A DNA stretch of 56,024 bases from Mycobacterium sp. MFM001 (GTDB taxonomy: Bacteria; Actinomycetota; Actinomycetes; Mycobacteriales; Mycobacteriaceae): positions 1-56,024 of the forward strand of contig NZ_BFAB01000019.1 in assembly GCF_003402475.1 (NCBI RefSeq), read 5' to 3'. Every line of letters begins with the position of its first letter. The stretch's first letter is position 1. The translations under genes and the position numbers were made by a program. The notes beneath the pieces are model-generated. The model was given only the letters and a program-made list of their open reading frames with translations, did not search any database and had not been told where the DNA came from. Below are positions 24,888 through 34,026 of the stretch, piece by piece.

Positions 24888-25628
24888 ATGCCGCGCGGCG
24901 GCCCGAACGCCTCGTGTCTGGACCGGCGGCTGGAGACACGGCGTCCGGAATACCTGGACCGCGACGACGTCGACGACCGCAAGCGCGCCGTGGTGCGATC
25001 CCTGGACCGCTTCGGACGGCTGTTCGGCCATCACGAGATGTTCGCCCGCATCGCGCTGGACGAGATCGCCGACGTGCCCGATCCGAAGGTCCTCGAACTG
25101 GGCTCCGGCCATGGCGGGCTGGCCCGTGCGCTGCTCGAGCAGCATCCGACCGCGCAAGTCACGGTGACCGACGTCGAACCGGCGTCGGTGGCCGCGATTG
25201 CCGCAGGCGACCTGGGCAGCCACCCGCGGGCCACCGTACGCGAGATGGACGCCACCGCCATCGATGCGCCGGACGGCTACTACGACCTTGCGGTGTTCGT
25301 GATGTCGTTTCACCATCTGCCGCCGGCGCTGGCGTCCCGGGTGTTCGCCGAAGGCACCCGCGCGGCCGACAAGCTGCTGATCATCGACCTGCCGCGGCCA
25401 CCGTCAGTCCTCCATATCGTGCAGCTGGCGTCGATGCTGCCATTGACCGTGCTGCTGCCGTTTGCGCACGACGGCTTCATCAGCTCGCTGCGCGCCTACA
25501 GCCCGTCGGCGCTGCGGGCGCTGGCCGCCCACGCCGATCCCGCGATCCACGTCGAGTTGCGTGGCGGCGGGCTGTTCAACCTTCCGGTGCGTCCACGTCC
25601 GCAGATCGTGGTGGCGTCGCGGCGTTAG
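24888..25628 (+). CDS. Class I SAM-dependent methyltransferase
   Basis: 246 residues from ATG 24888 (MPRGGPNASCLDRRLETRR); in-frame ATGs at 24849 and 24858 are alternatives. SAM site VLELGSGHGGLARALLEQHP, acidic loop VTVTDVEP, and the post-I region YYDLAVFVMSFHHLPP. The C-terminus has a hydrophobic stretch (VLHIVQLASMLPLTVLLPF), suggesting a lipid-like substrate or membrane contact. Divergent from glpK. Substrate unknown. Confidence 0.85.
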   Translation: MPRGGPNASCLDRRLETRRPEYLDRDDVDDRKRAVVRSLDRFGRLFGHHEMFARIALDEIADVPDPKVLELGSGHGGLARALLEQHPTAQVTVTDVEPASVAAIAAGDLGSHPRATVREMDATAIDAPDGYYDLAVFVMSFHHLPPALASRVFAEGTRAADKLLIIDLPRPPSVLHIVQLASMLPLTVLLPFAHDGFISSLRAYSPSALRALAAHADPAIHVELRGGGLFNLPVRPRPQIVVASRR

Positions 25629-25743
25629 CCGGCGAAGGGTCCATCAGCGCCCAGACGGCGTCCTTGTCGTCAAGGTCGACCTGAGGCTGTAGGTCGGCAG
25701 TCGCCCAGCGACCTTCCATCTCCGTGCGAGGGACGTTGCACAT
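25576..25743 (-). CDS. Possible small protein, 55 residues
   Basis: ATG 25743 opens a 55-codon frame (MCNVPRTEMEGRWATADLQP, then QVDLDDKDAVWALMD) that fills most of the 241-bp gap and overlaps the methyltransferase 3' end by 53 bp on the other strand. The acidic composition is unlike the usual Arg-rich shadows. Its AAAGG lies too close to the ATG to be a good ribosome site. No family recognised; low confidence. Confidence 0.25.
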   Translation of the reverse strand: MCNVPRTEMEGRWATADLQPQVDLDDKDAVWALMDPSPANAATPPRSADVDAPEG

Positions 25744-25869
25744 ACCTTTGACGGTAGACCATCAGCGAACTGCGACAATGTGGTCGCTTCGTCTTCCTCG
25801 GCCTGGTGTGAATTCCGCCTCATGGCGATCTGGTTGCGCGCGCCGCACTGAACCGGTTGCATCGGCGTT

Positions 25870-27339
25870 GTGGGCGAAGAGGTCAAGCGGACCGAATACA
25901 ACCACGCGCACCGGCAGGAATACCGCCGCAAGGTGCAGCTGTGTCTGGATGTATTCGAGACGATGCTGGCGCAGTCCAGTTTCGAGTTCGACCGCCCGCT
26001 GACCGGGATGGAAATCGAGTGCAACCTCGTCGACGGCGATTACCAGCCGGCGATGGCGAACCAAAATGTGCTGGCCGAGATCGCCGACCCCGCTTACCAA
26101 ACCGAATTGGGCGCCTACAACATCGAATTCAACGTGCCGCCCCGCGCGTTGCCGGGCCGCACCGGCATCGAGCTGGAGGACGACGTTCGGGAGAGCTTGA
26201 ACGTCGCCGAAACCAAGGCCAACGCCGACGGCGCTCACATCGTGATGATCGGGATCCTGCCGACACTGATGCCCGAGCATCTGGACGGCGGCTGGATGAG
26301 CGAGTCGACGCGATATCAGGCTCTCAACGACTCGATTTTCCGGGCCCGCGGCGAGGACATCCAGATCGACATCAGCGGCCCCGAGCCGCTCAGCCTGTAT
26401 TCGCCCACGATCGCGCCCGAATCCGCTTGCACCAGTATGCAATTGCACCTGCAGGTGTCCCCTGCCGACTTCGCCAGCAACTGGAACGCAGCGCAGGTGC
26501 TGGCCGGGCCGCAGGTGGCGCTCGGCGCCAACTCGCCCTACTTCTTCGGTCATCAACTGTGGGCGGAAACCCGTATCGAATTGTTCACCCAGGCCACCGA
26601 CACCCGGCCGGACGAGTTGAAGACCCAGGGGGTGCGGCCCCGGGTGTGGTTCGGCGAGCGCTGGATCACCTCGATCTTCGACCTGTTCGAAGAGAACGTC
26701 CGCTATTTCCCGTCGTTGCTGCCGCAGGTGTCCGACGAAGATCCGGTGGCCGAATTGGCCGCCGGGCACACGCCACAACTGTCGGAGTTACGTCTGCACA
26801 ACGGCACGGTGTACCGCTGGAACCGCCCGGTGTACGACGTCGTCGACGGCCGGCCACATCTGCGGGTGGAGAACCGGGTACTGCCGGCCGGCCCAACCGT
26901 CGTCGACATGGTGGCCAACGCGGCGTTCTACTACGGCATGCTGCGCACCCTGTCCGAGGAAGACCGCCCGCTGTGGACCAAGATGAGTTTCGCTGTGGCA
27001 GAACACAATTTCCTCGAAGCCGCACAACACGGCATGAATGCCCACGTGTATTGGCCGGGCCTTGGCGAAGTGAGCGCCGACGAACTCGTGCTGCGCCAGC
27101 TGTTGCCGATGGCCGACGAGGGTCTGCGGAACTGGGGTGTCGCGGCGGAGGTGCGCGACCGGTTCCTCGCCGTCATCGAAGGCCGCGCGAAAACCGGTCG
27201 TAACGGCGCAGCCTGGCAGGTGTCGACGGTTCGGGCGTTGCAGGAGGGCGGGATGACCAGGCCGGCGGCGCTGGCCGAAATGCTGCGGCGCTACTGCGAT
27301 CACATGCACACCAACGAGCCCGTGCACACCTGGGACTGA
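25870..27339 (+). CDS. Glutamate-cysteine ligase-like carboxylate-amine ligase
   Basis: 489 residues from GTG 25870. GCS2-type features: TGMEIECNLVDGDYQPAMAN with the metal-binding Glu, LGAYNIEFNVPPRAL, SACTSMQLHLQVSP and the conserved ARG-like LWAETRIELFTQ, then RVLPAGPTVVDMVANAAFYYG. The family joins an amino group to the gamma-carboxyl of glutamate or similar acids with ATP. It is distinct from EgtA (35.3-36.6 kb). Product unknown; a small gamma-glutamyl metabolite is likely. The 241 bp upstream hold only a doubtful small minus-strand ORF. Confidence 0.85.
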   Translation: MGEEVKRTEYNHAHRQEYRRKVQLCLDVFETMLAQSSFEFDRPLTGMEIECNLVDGDYQPAMANQNVLAEIADPAYQTELGAYNIEFNVPPRALPGRTGIELEDDVRESLNVAETKANADGAHIVMIGILPTLMPEHLDGGWMSESTRYQALNDSIFRARGEDIQIDISGPEPLSLYSPTIAPESACTSMQLHLQVSPADFASNWNAAQVLAGPQVALGANSPYFFGHQLWAETRIELFTQATDTRPDELKTQGVRPRVWFGERWITSIFDLFEENVRYFPSLLPQVSDEDPVAELAAGHTPQLSELRLHNGTVYRWNRPVYDVVDGRPHLRVENRVLPAGPTVVDMVANAAFYYGMLRTLSEEDRPLWTKMSFAVAEHNFLEAAQHGMNAHVYWPGLGEVSADELVLRQLLPMADEGLRNWGVAAEVRDRFLAVIEGRAKTGRNGAAWQVSTVRALQEGGMTRPAALAEMLRRYCDHMHTNEPVHTWD

Positions 27340-27371
27340 GCAAACGACGCCAAACAATTCGCCACGCGGGT

Positions 27372-27377
27372 TATAGT
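27372..27377 (+). promoter_or_regulatory. -10 box of leaderless LuxR-type regulator
   Basis: TATAGT, the best -10 match in the window, ends 6 nt before GTG 27384. Confidence 0.65.
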
Positions 27378-27383
27378 CGCCCC

Positions 27384-29981
27384 GTGATCAGCGGCGATCC
27401 GCTGACCGGGCGCGAGGACGAACTCGCCACTATTCGCCGCGTGCTCGGCGGCGCTGGCAATCACTGCGGCGTGGTGATTGTCGGGACCGCGGGCGTGGGC
27501 AAGACCCGGCTCGCGCGTGAGGTGCTGACCCGGGCGCAACGCTCCGGTGAACGCACGAACTGGATCGTCGGCACCGAATCCGCCCGCCGGCTTCCGCTCG
27601 GCGCCTTCACTGCGTCGCTCGGCGACGCGATGTCCGATCCGCTGTCGAGTGTGCGACGCCTGGTCGACTCCTTTATCACCCAACAGCGTCAGGGACGGGT
27701 GCTGCTCGGCGTCGACGACGCGCACCTTCTCGACGGCCTGTCTGCGCACGTGGTGCACCAGCTTGCCCAGTCGAACGGCGTGCGTCTGGTCGTCACCCTG
27801 CGTGCAGGCGGAGGCGAGCCGGATGCCGTCACGGCGCTGTGGAAGGACGGTGGGCTGGTCCGCATGGACCTCCAACCGTTGTCGGCGGCGGCCACCCGCC
27901 ACATCATCGAGACCACCCTCGGCGGCCCGGTGGACGCGCGCAGCGCCCAACGCTTCTGGAAGCTGACCGGCGGCAACGCCCTGTTCCTGCGGCAGATGCT
28001 GAGCGATCAAATCGCGGCCGGCCGGATACGCGAGGTGGCCGGAGTGTGGATATGGGACGAAGACGTTGCCGTCTCGCCCAGCATCGGCGACATGGTGGGC
28101 CGGCAGTTGAGTCGCCTGACCCCGGGCCTGGCGCTGGTGGTCGACACCCTGTCGCAGTGCGAACCACTCGCGGTCGACGTCCTGACCGACCTGGTGCGGC
28201 GCCGCGATCTGGAGGTCGCCGAGCGGATGCACTTGGTCACCGTCGAGCGCACCGGCAAGACGCTGATGGCCCGGCTGGCCCACCCGCTTTTCGGTGAACT
28301 GCGCCGCGCCACCGCGGGTGAACTCCACCTGTCGCGCATCCGCGGCCGGCTGGCACAACGGCTGGCCAAAGACGCCGATCCCGATATGCACGCCACCGTC
28401 CGGCGGGCATTGCTCACCCTGGAATCCGACGCTGCCCCGGATTCCGACCTGTTCCTTGCGTCGGCGCGGCACGCCATGACGCTGCTCGACCTGGACCTGG
28501 CCGACCGATTCGCTACTGCCGCAGCCGAAGCCGGGGCGCCCGAGGCCGCCGGTCTGCGCGCGATGAACCTGGTGCTCGCCGGCCGCGGCGCGGAAGCCGA
28601 AGACGTGCTACGGGAGATGGACGGGCATCGCTGGGCGACCGTGCGGGCGGCCAACCTGATCTGGATGCTCGGCCGGCCCCGGGATGCCGCGACTATCCTC
28701 GAACGGCTTGCCGCCACGCGCGAGTCGGCGGCGGAGGCAGCGGAGCGTGCCGCCGTCGAAGCCTGCCTGGACGCAGTGCTGGCCCGCTGTGAAGTCGCCG
28801 TCGAAAAGGCAAGGGCTGCACTGGCTTCCGTAGAAGCATCCGATTTCCATGCGATGATGGCGTCGGTCGCGCTGATCATGGCGATGGGTGCAGTGGGCGA
28901 CGTGCACGACATCACCGACGTCGCCGATGCGGCTCTCCAACGCGCCGTGACGTCGTTCCAGGCCTCGCACATGCGGTTCTGGTTCGGCAGCGTCTACGCC
29001 CGGGCCTGCCGGTTGACCGGCCGCATCGACGAATGCGTACGATCTGCGCAGCAAATCGCCGACTCCGCCAAGGACATTCCCGGGCTGGCCTATGCCAACC
29101 TCGCATTCCTGATGGGACATGCCGAGCTGGCGCGAGGCGCCGTTACCAATGCGGTGAGGCTACTGCACGAAGCGTTGGCCGGCGTTCAAAAGCATGGTGT
29201 GACAACGGGCCTGCGGCCAGCTTGCTGTTTCGCGCTCGCCGAGGCGCACGCCAAACTCGGTCAGCCGGCCGAAGCGAGCGACGCGTTGCGGGAAGCGCGG
29301 GAGTGCGTCCCGGTTGACTACCTGTTCATGCAGACCGCGCTGTCGGTGGCGACCGGGTGGGCGCTGGCCGCAGGCGGTTCGCTGAGCGACGGGATTGCGA
29401 CCGTGCGGGCTGCTGCCATCGAGGCCCGCGAGCGTGCGCAGCCAACTCACGAGCTCGCCTGCCTGCAGGCCGCGGCTCAGTGGGGCGACGCCTCCGACAA
29501 CGAGCGCGCCCGTGAGCTCGCCGGCGCATTGTCGCTGCCGTTGGCGGATGCCGTTGCGCAACACGCGGAATCGTTGCGCACCGGTGACGGCGAGGGCCTG
29601 TTGGCGGCGTCGGCGGCCTACCGCGCAATCGGCGATCGCGCCACCGCGGCCGACGTCGCCGCCCAAGCGGCCGCCTGCTTCAACCGGGCGCAGCACCGCA
29701 AGCGCGCGCTGTATGCGTCGGCGCTGGCAAGGGAATTGGCCGACGCGTGCGGCGGGCTGTGCACGCCCGCTGTGCGTACTCCGGTGGGAGTTCCGCTGAC
29801 GGGTCGCGAACGCGAGGTCATCGAATTGGTGGCTGCCGGCTTGTCGAATCGGGAGATCGCCGATCGGCTGGTGATGTCGGTGCGCACCGTCGAGGGGCAT
29901 GTGTATCGCGCGTGCCAGCGGGTGGGGGCCAAGTCGCGGGAAGACCTCGCCGCGATCCTGCAGTCCGGCCCGACGCGCTAA
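27384..29981 (+). CDS. Large ATP-binding LuxR-family (LAL) regulator
   Basis: 865 residues. N-terminal AAA/STAND ATPase: LTGREDELATIRRVLGG, Walker A GTAGVGKTRLAR, Walker B-like VLLGVDDAHLLDG. A long helical TPR-like middle (residues ~330-780) is rich in Ala and Leu. The C-terminal LuxR helix-turn-helix is LTGREREVIELVAAGLSNRE followed by IADRLVMSVRTVEGHVYRA. LAL proteins integrate a ligand or carbon signal and activate transcription upon ATP binding. GTG 27384 follows a TATAGT -10 by 6 nt. Targets are unknown; the next methyltransferase gene is a candidate. Confidence 0.93.
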   Translation: MISGDPLTGREDELATIRRVLGGAGNHCGVVIVGTAGVGKTRLAREVLTRAQRSGERTNWIVGTESARRLPLGAFTASLGDAMSDPLSSVRRLVDSFITQQRQGRVLLGVDDAHLLDGLSAHVVHQLAQSNGVRLVVTLRAGGGEPDAVTALWKDGGLVRMDLQPLSAAATRHIIETTLGGPVDARSAQRFWKLTGGNALFLRQMLSDQIAAGRIREVAGVWIWDEDVAVSPSIGDMVGRQLSRLTPGLALVVDTLSQCEPLAVDVLTDLVRRRDLEVAERMHLVTVERTGKTLMARLAHPLFGELRRATAGELHLSRIRGRLAQRLAKDADPDMHATVRRALLTLESDAAPDSDLFLASARHAMTLLDLDLADRFATAAAEAGAPEAAGLRAMNLVLAGRGAEAEDVLREMDGHRWATVRAANLIWMLGRPRDAATILERLAATRESAAEAAERAAVEACLDAVLARCEVAVEKARAALASVEASDFHAMMASVALIMAMGAVGDVHDITDVADAALQRAVTSFQASHMRFWFGSVYARACRLTGRIDECVRSAQQIADSAKDIPGLAYANLAFLMGHAELARGAVTNAVRLLHEALAGVQKHGVTTGLRPACCFALAEAHAKLGQPAEASDALREARECVPVDYLFMQTALSVATGWALAAGGSLSDGIATVRAAAIEARERAQPTHELACLQAAAQWGDASDNERARELAGALSLPLADAVAQHAESLRTGDGEGLLAASAAYRAIGDRATAADVAAQAAACFNRAQHRKRALYASALARELADACGGLCTPAVRTPVGVPLTGREREVIELVAAGLSNREIADRLVMSVRTVEGHVYRACQRVGAKSREDLAAILQSGPTR

Positions 29982-30165
29982 TTCGAGTACTGCACTACGC
30001 AATACACCTCGCCTGCCGCAAGCAACGCTGTAGTCATGGTGCACGTACTACCGCGATCCGTGGCGAAGCGGGCCGCACACCTGCCCCGACCGCGCTATCC
30101 GCGGCGCGAATCCGCCTGTTTCGAGGCGGCCCGAATGTACCGCGAGATGGGTCGGCTCTGACAGG

Positions 30166-30171
30166 TAGCTT
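30166..30171 (+). promoter_or_regulatory. -10 box of leaderless methyltransferase gene
   Basis: TAGCTT ends 6 nt before ATG 30178. The rest of the 196-bp gap after the LuxR-type gene shows no convincing feature. Confidence 0.5.
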
Positions 30172-30177
30172 GGATCC

Positions 30178-30858
30178 ATGGCAAACGAAGTCATGGATTG
30201 GGACAGCGTCTATCGAGGGGAAGGCGTTTTCGAGGGGCCGCCGCCGTGGAATATCGGTGAGCCGCAGCCGGAGTTGGCCGCGCTGATTCGTGACGGCAAG
30301 GTCGGCGGCGACGTGCTCGACGCCGGATGCGGTTACGCGGAGCTGTCGCTGGCGTTGGCCGGCGCGGGTTACACCGTGGTGGGTGTCGACCTCACGCCGA
30401 CGGCGATTGCGGCCGCCACCAAGGCCGCCGAGGAACGCGGGCTGAGCAATGTCAGTTTCGTGCAGGCCGATATCACCTCGTTTTCCGGCTACGACGGGCG
30501 CTTCAACACGGTGATTGATTCCACCCTGTTTCACTCGCTGCCGGTGGAGGGCCGCGATGGCTACCTGCGCTCGGTGCATCGAGCTGCGGCGCCAGGCGCC
30601 AACTTTTACGTGCTGGTGTTCGCCAAGGGCGCCTTCCCGCCCGAGGCCGAGCAGGGGCCGAACACCGTCGACGAGGACGAGCTGCGCGCGGCAGTGAGCA
30701 AGTACTGGGAGATCGACGAGATCCGGCCGGCGTTCATCCACGCGAACATCCCGCCCGCTCCCGCGGATGCGCCGTTTCAGATGCCGGAGTTTCCCAAGGA
30801 CGAGAAGAGCCGCTCCAAGCTGCCGGCGTACCTGCTGACCGCGCACAAGGCTGGTTGA
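30178..30858 (+). CDS. Class I SAM-dependent methyltransferase (thiopurine-methyltransferase-like)
   Basis: 226 residues. DWDSVYRGEGVFEGPPPWNI is the N-terminal lid of small-molecule O/S-methyltransferases, followed by SAM motif VLDAGCGYAELSLALAG, GVDLTPTAIAAA and FNTVIDSTLFHSLP. It probably methylates a small xenobiotic or metabolite in the cytoplasm. It is leaderless by its -10 spacing and stands alone between the LuxR regulator and a coiled-coil gene. Confidence 0.88.
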   Translation: MANEVMDWDSVYRGEGVFEGPPPWNIGEPQPELAALIRDGKVGGDVLDAGCGYAELSLALAGAGYTVVGVDLTPTAIAAATKAAEERGLSNVSFVQADITSFSGYDGRFNTVIDSTLFHSLPVEGRDGYLRSVHRAAAPGANFYVLVFAKGAFPPEAEQGPNTVDEDELRAAVSKYWEIDEIRPAFIHANIPPAPADAPFQMPEFPKDEKSRSKLPAYLLTAHKAG

Positions 30859-30912
30859 GTACGGCAGTCCACAGTGAGACGCTGAGCGCACAACAACGAC
30901 GGCGAGCAACGC

Positions 30913-30918
30913 TAGGCT
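30913..30918 (+). promoter_or_regulatory. -10 box of leaderless coiled-coil gene
   Basis: TAGGCT ends 7 nt before ATG 30926. Confidence 0.55.
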
Positions 30919-30925
30919 CTCCACT

Positions 30926-31258
30926 ATGGAGCCGCGGAGCCTTGAAGCACGCGTCACCGCTCTGGAAACTCAGGTGCACGACCTGGCCGGGCGAGTACGA
31001 GCAAGTGAGCAAGATGCAGCTGCCGCTCGCGTCCTCGCCGGCGCCGCAGACCGCGACGTAACCGCATTCCACGACGAGCTCCGCGATTTTCGGCAGGCGA
31101 CTGTGGCGAGCTTCAATGCCCTCCGCGCCGACTTTGTCGACCTTCGTACCCATGTCGATCAAGGCTTCACCGAGATGCGCGGCAAATTCGATGCAGCGGC
31201 GGCCGGTCAGCAGCAAATAGTTGAGCTCATCCAGACGTTGATTACCCCGCCCGAATAG
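30926..31258 (+). CDS. Small coiled-coil protein of unknown function
   Basis: 110 residues, almost wholly helical with heptad-like Leu/Val/Ala spacing (SLEARVTALETQVHDLAGRV, VASFNALRADFVDLRTHVDQ, GFTEMRGKFDAAA). No membrane segment, no Cys. Such proteins form parallel helical bundles. It has its own leaderless promoter, and its last 17 bp overlap the egtE 3' end on the other strand. No catalytic family recognised. Confidence 0.75.
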   Translation: MEPRSLEARVTALETQVHDLAGRVRASEQDAAAARVLAGAADRDVTAFHDELRDFRQATVASFNALRADFVDLRTHVDQGFTEMRGKFDAAAAGQQQIVELIQTLITPPE

Positions 31259-32375
31259 CCGCGGTCGCTTCAGCCAACGCTTCGGCGAACATCGCCAGCT
31301 CGTCGCTCGTGGCGTCGACATGCGGCGAGACCCGCAGCACCGGCGCGGTCATTTCCAGCGGCGCGCGCTCCACGGCTGCGGCGGTGGTGACGATCTGCCG
31401 TTCACGAATCAGCCAGACCCGCACCGTCTCTGGCTCTGCGCCGTCGAGTGGGGCCAGCGTGGTGATCGCAGTCGGCTCATCCACCGCTTCCACCACCCGC
31501 CACCCGGGCACCTCGGCCAGCGCGTTGCGGGTCATCGCGCCCACCTCTGCCAGCCGTGCCCGTACCTGAGCGGGCCCCAAAGCCAGGTGCTCCCCCAATG
31601 CCACCGAAAACCCCACTCGCGCAGCGACATTGGCTTCGCCCAGCGTGAGCCGACGGGCCACCGACAACGACGACACCCAATCCGCCGGCGGCAGCCGTGG
31701 CCGCAGCCTCTGCATCAACTCGGCTCGCACAGCGAGAGCCCCGACCCCGCGCGGGCCGGCCAGCCATTTGCGCGACGACGTGTATGTCACGTCGGCGCCC
31801 ACCGCGCAGTCGATCTGGCCGAGTGCCTGAGCGGCGTCGACCACCAACGGCAGCCCCAATTCAGCACACAGGCTTGCCATTTCGGCCAATGGCTGCACGA
31901 CGCCGCGATGGCTGGCCACCGCGGTGAGATGGACCAGGTCGGGCGGGTCGGCAGCCAGGCCCACGGCCGCCTCGTCAACCGCGACCCTGCCATCGCCGTC
32001 GACAGGCAGTGGGCGACGGGCGAATCCGTGCGCAGCCATCACCGCGAGGTTGGGTCCGTACTCGCCCGGCAGGCAGGTCAGCGTGCGACCGCCGTGCCAG
32101 CTGCCCAGCAGTAAATCCAGCGCGTGCAGCGAACCGGTGGTGAACACCACCTCTGCATCGGGCATGCCGGCCAGCGCCGCGACGGCGGCACGCCCGGCGT
32201 CCAAGGCCGGTTCGGCGGCCTCGGCCGCGACGTATCCACCGACCTCCGCCTCGTGGCGGGCGTGCTGGGCGGCGGCGTCGAGCGCGGCGAAACTCTGCCG
32301 CGAGCAGGCTGCGTTGTCCAGGTGCAGGCCGGCCACCGGTGGGCGGGCCTCCCGCCAGGCGTCCGCCAAGCTCAC
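31242..32375 (-). CDS. egtE: Ergothioneine biosynthesis PLP-dependent C-S lyase EgtE
   Basis: 377 residues from GTG 32375, which overlaps the egtD stop (GTGA). Fold-type I aminotransferase class V features: HLDNAACSRQSFAALDAAAQ, VVDAAQALGQIDC with the PLP-binding Asp, and YTSSRKWLAGPRGVG with the Schiff-base Lys. EgtE cleaves hercynylcysteine sulfoxide to ergothioneine, the last step. It closes the egt operon. The longer upstream frame is rejected because it reads antisense-like Arg-rich sequence inside egtD. Confidence 0.93.
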   Translation of the reverse strand: MSLADAWREARPPVAGLHLDNAACSRQSFAALDAAAQHARHEAEVGGYVAAEAAEPALDAGRAAVAALAGMPDAEVVFTTGSLHALDLLLGSWHGGRTLTCLPGEYGPNLAVMAAHGFARRPLPVDGDGRVAVDEAAVGLAADPPDLVHLTAVASHRGVVQPLAEMASLCAELGLPLVVDAAQALGQIDCAVGADVTYTSSRKWLAGPRGVGALAVRAELMQRLRPRLPPADWVSSLSVARRLTLGEANVAARVGFSVALGEHLALGPAQVRARLAEVGAMTRNALAEVPGWRVVEAVDEPTAITTLAPLDGAEPETVRVWLIRERQIVTTAAAVERAPLEMTAPVLRVSPHVDATSDELAMFAEALAEATAAIRAG

Positions 32376-33337
32376 TTGACTGCGAGCGACAGACCGAAAT
32401 CGCCCGCGCGGTCGGTCCACCACCGGGTCCGGCGCAGCCCCGCCTGCGCCAGTTCGGCGGCCACTGCGTCGGGCCGGAATTTGCACGACACTTCGGTGAG
32501 CATCTCTTCCCCGGCGGCGAATTCGACGGCCAGGTCGAGGGCGCCGATCCGCACCCGTTGCGGGCGCTCGGCCCGCAGCCACATTTCCATTCGCTCTTCC
32601 TCGGCGTTCCAGCGCGCGACGTGCGCATAGGCGTCGGCGTCGAAATCGGCGTCGAGTTCCCGGTTGATCACTGTGAGCACATTGCGGTTGAAGCGGGCGG
32701 TCACGCCGGCGGCGTCGTCGTAGGCGCGCACCAGGCGGTCGGTGTCCTTGACCAGGTCGGTGCCCAACAGCAGACTGTCACCCGGCTGTAACACCGCGGC
32801 CAGCGACGCCAGGAACTCTGCACGCGCGCCGGTGGTGAGGTTGCCGATCGTCGACCCTAAAAACACGAAGAGCCGCCGCCCGCCGCCGGGAATCTCGGCC
32901 AGGTGCTCCTCGAAATCGCCACACACAGCGGCGATTTCGACGCCAGGGTATTCCCGCTGGATGCCGGCCGCGGCCGACGACAGCATGTTGGCGTCGACGT
33001 CGAACGGGACGAACCGGCGCAGCGAGCCACCGTTGCGCAGCGCGTCCAGCAGCATCCGGGTCTTCTCCGACGTCCCGCTGCCCAGCTCCACCAGGGTATC
33101 CGCGCCGGTGGCCGATGCGACCTCGGCCGAGTGGGCGCGCAGGATCTCCGCCTCGGCGCGCGTCGGGTAGTACTCGGGTAACCGGGTGATCTGGTCGAAC
33201 AGGTCGCTGCCCACCGAATCGTAGAACCACTTGGGCGGCAAGGACTTCGGAGCGCGGCGCAGGCCGTCGAGCACGTCGCGCCGCAGCGCGTGATACGCGG
33301 AGTCCGCGGCCAGATGGTTGGACAACGACAGCGTCAT
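32372..33337 (-). CDS. egtD: L-histidine N-alpha-methyltransferase EgtD
   Basis: 321 residues from ATG 33337, which shares its A with the egtC stop (TGATG). Family motifs: LPPKWFYDSVGSDLFDQITR, LPEYYPTRAEAEIL, SAM site TLVELGSGTSEKTRMLL and FLGSTIGNLT. It trimethylates the alpha-amino group of histidine to hercynine using SAM. A TTG one codon earlier is a possible alternative start. Order and overlaps fit one polycistronic message. Confidence 0.97.
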   Translation of the reverse strand: MTLSLSNHLAADSAYHALRRDVLDGLRRAPKSLPPKWFYDSVGSDLFDQITRLPEYYPTRAEAEILRAHSAEVASATGADTLVELGSGTSEKTRMLLDALRNGGSLRRFVPFDVDANMLSSAAAGIQREYPGVEIAAVCGDFEEHLAEIPGGGRRLFVFLGSTIGNLTTGARAEFLASLAAVLQPGDSLLLGTDLVKDTDRLVRAYDDAAGVTARFNRNVLTVINRELDADFDADAYAHVARWNAEEERMEMWLRAERPQRVRIGALDLAVEFAAGEEMLTEVSCKFRPDAVAAELAQAGLRRTRWWTDRAGDFGLSLAVK

Positions 33338-34026
33338 CAACGTCCCTTCAGTGCGGTCAGGGTGATTCCGTCGGGGGTGACCTCGACCAGATGGCAGTCG
33401 GGCACGTCCTCCCAGCCGGGATCGTCGTCATAGGGTTCGCTGGCCAGCACCACGCCGTCGTCACGCCGCAACAGTGACAGCGTGTCACCCCACGTGGTGG
33501 CGAGAAGTCGAGAACCGTTGCCGGCCAAGATGTTCAGCCGGGCATGCGGATCGGCCGACCCTACCTCCGCGACCACCTCGCCCAGCGCCTCGAGTCCGCG
33601 CTCGAAGATCAGGTCAGCGAGAATTGCGCTGTCGCATACCGATTCGGCTCGCGAAGCCGGAGGTAGCTTCGATCGGTCGACGATGCCGTTGTGGGACAAC
33701 AGCCAGCGGCCATCGGTGAACGGCGCGGTGGCGCTGACCTCGATCGGCATGCCGACGGTCGCGGAGCGCACCGCCGCCACCACGCAATGGCTGTGCAGCG
33801 CGGGCGCAATGGATTCGAACGACACGTCTCCCCACAGCGGTGCGGCGCTGCGCCACCGCCGCGGCGTGGTCCCGTCGAAAAACCCCACGCCCCAGCCGTC
33901 GGCGTTGAGTAGCGCATGCTTTTGCCGCCGCGGTGCGTACGACTGCGTCCGCAGACCGTGCGGCGGATCAAGCACCAGCGACGACACGGAGACGTCCCGT
34001 CCCAGCCAGCCCAGATGTCTGCACAT
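33337..34026 (-). CDS. egtC: Gamma-glutamyl hercynylcysteine sulfoxide hydrolase EgtC
   Basis: 229 residues. MCRHLGWLG exposes Cys2 as the N-terminal nucleophile of a class II glutamine-amidotransferase-like fold; LLNADGWGVGFFDG, SHNGIVDRSKL and LASEPYDDDPGWEDVPDC are typical. EgtC removes the gamma-glutamyl group. Its ATG overlaps the egtB stop by one base and its stop overlaps the egtD start. Confidence 0.95.
   Translation of the reverse strand: MCRHLGWLGRDVSVSSLVLDPPHGLRTQSYAPRRQKHALLNADGWGVGFFDGTTPRRWRSAAPLWGDVSFESIAPALHSHCVVAAVRSATVGMPIEVSATAPFTDGRWLLSHNGIVDRSKLPPASRAESVCDSAILADLIFERGLEALGEVVAEVGSADPHARLNILAGNGSRLLATTWGDTLSLLRRDDGVVLASEPYDDDPGWEDVPDCHLVEVTPDGITLTALKGR

Noticed and set aside
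29978..30037. 19-codon minus-strand ORF in the gap after the LuxR-type gene
   Set aside because: Too short, no ribosome site, and its -10-like box lacks the final T.
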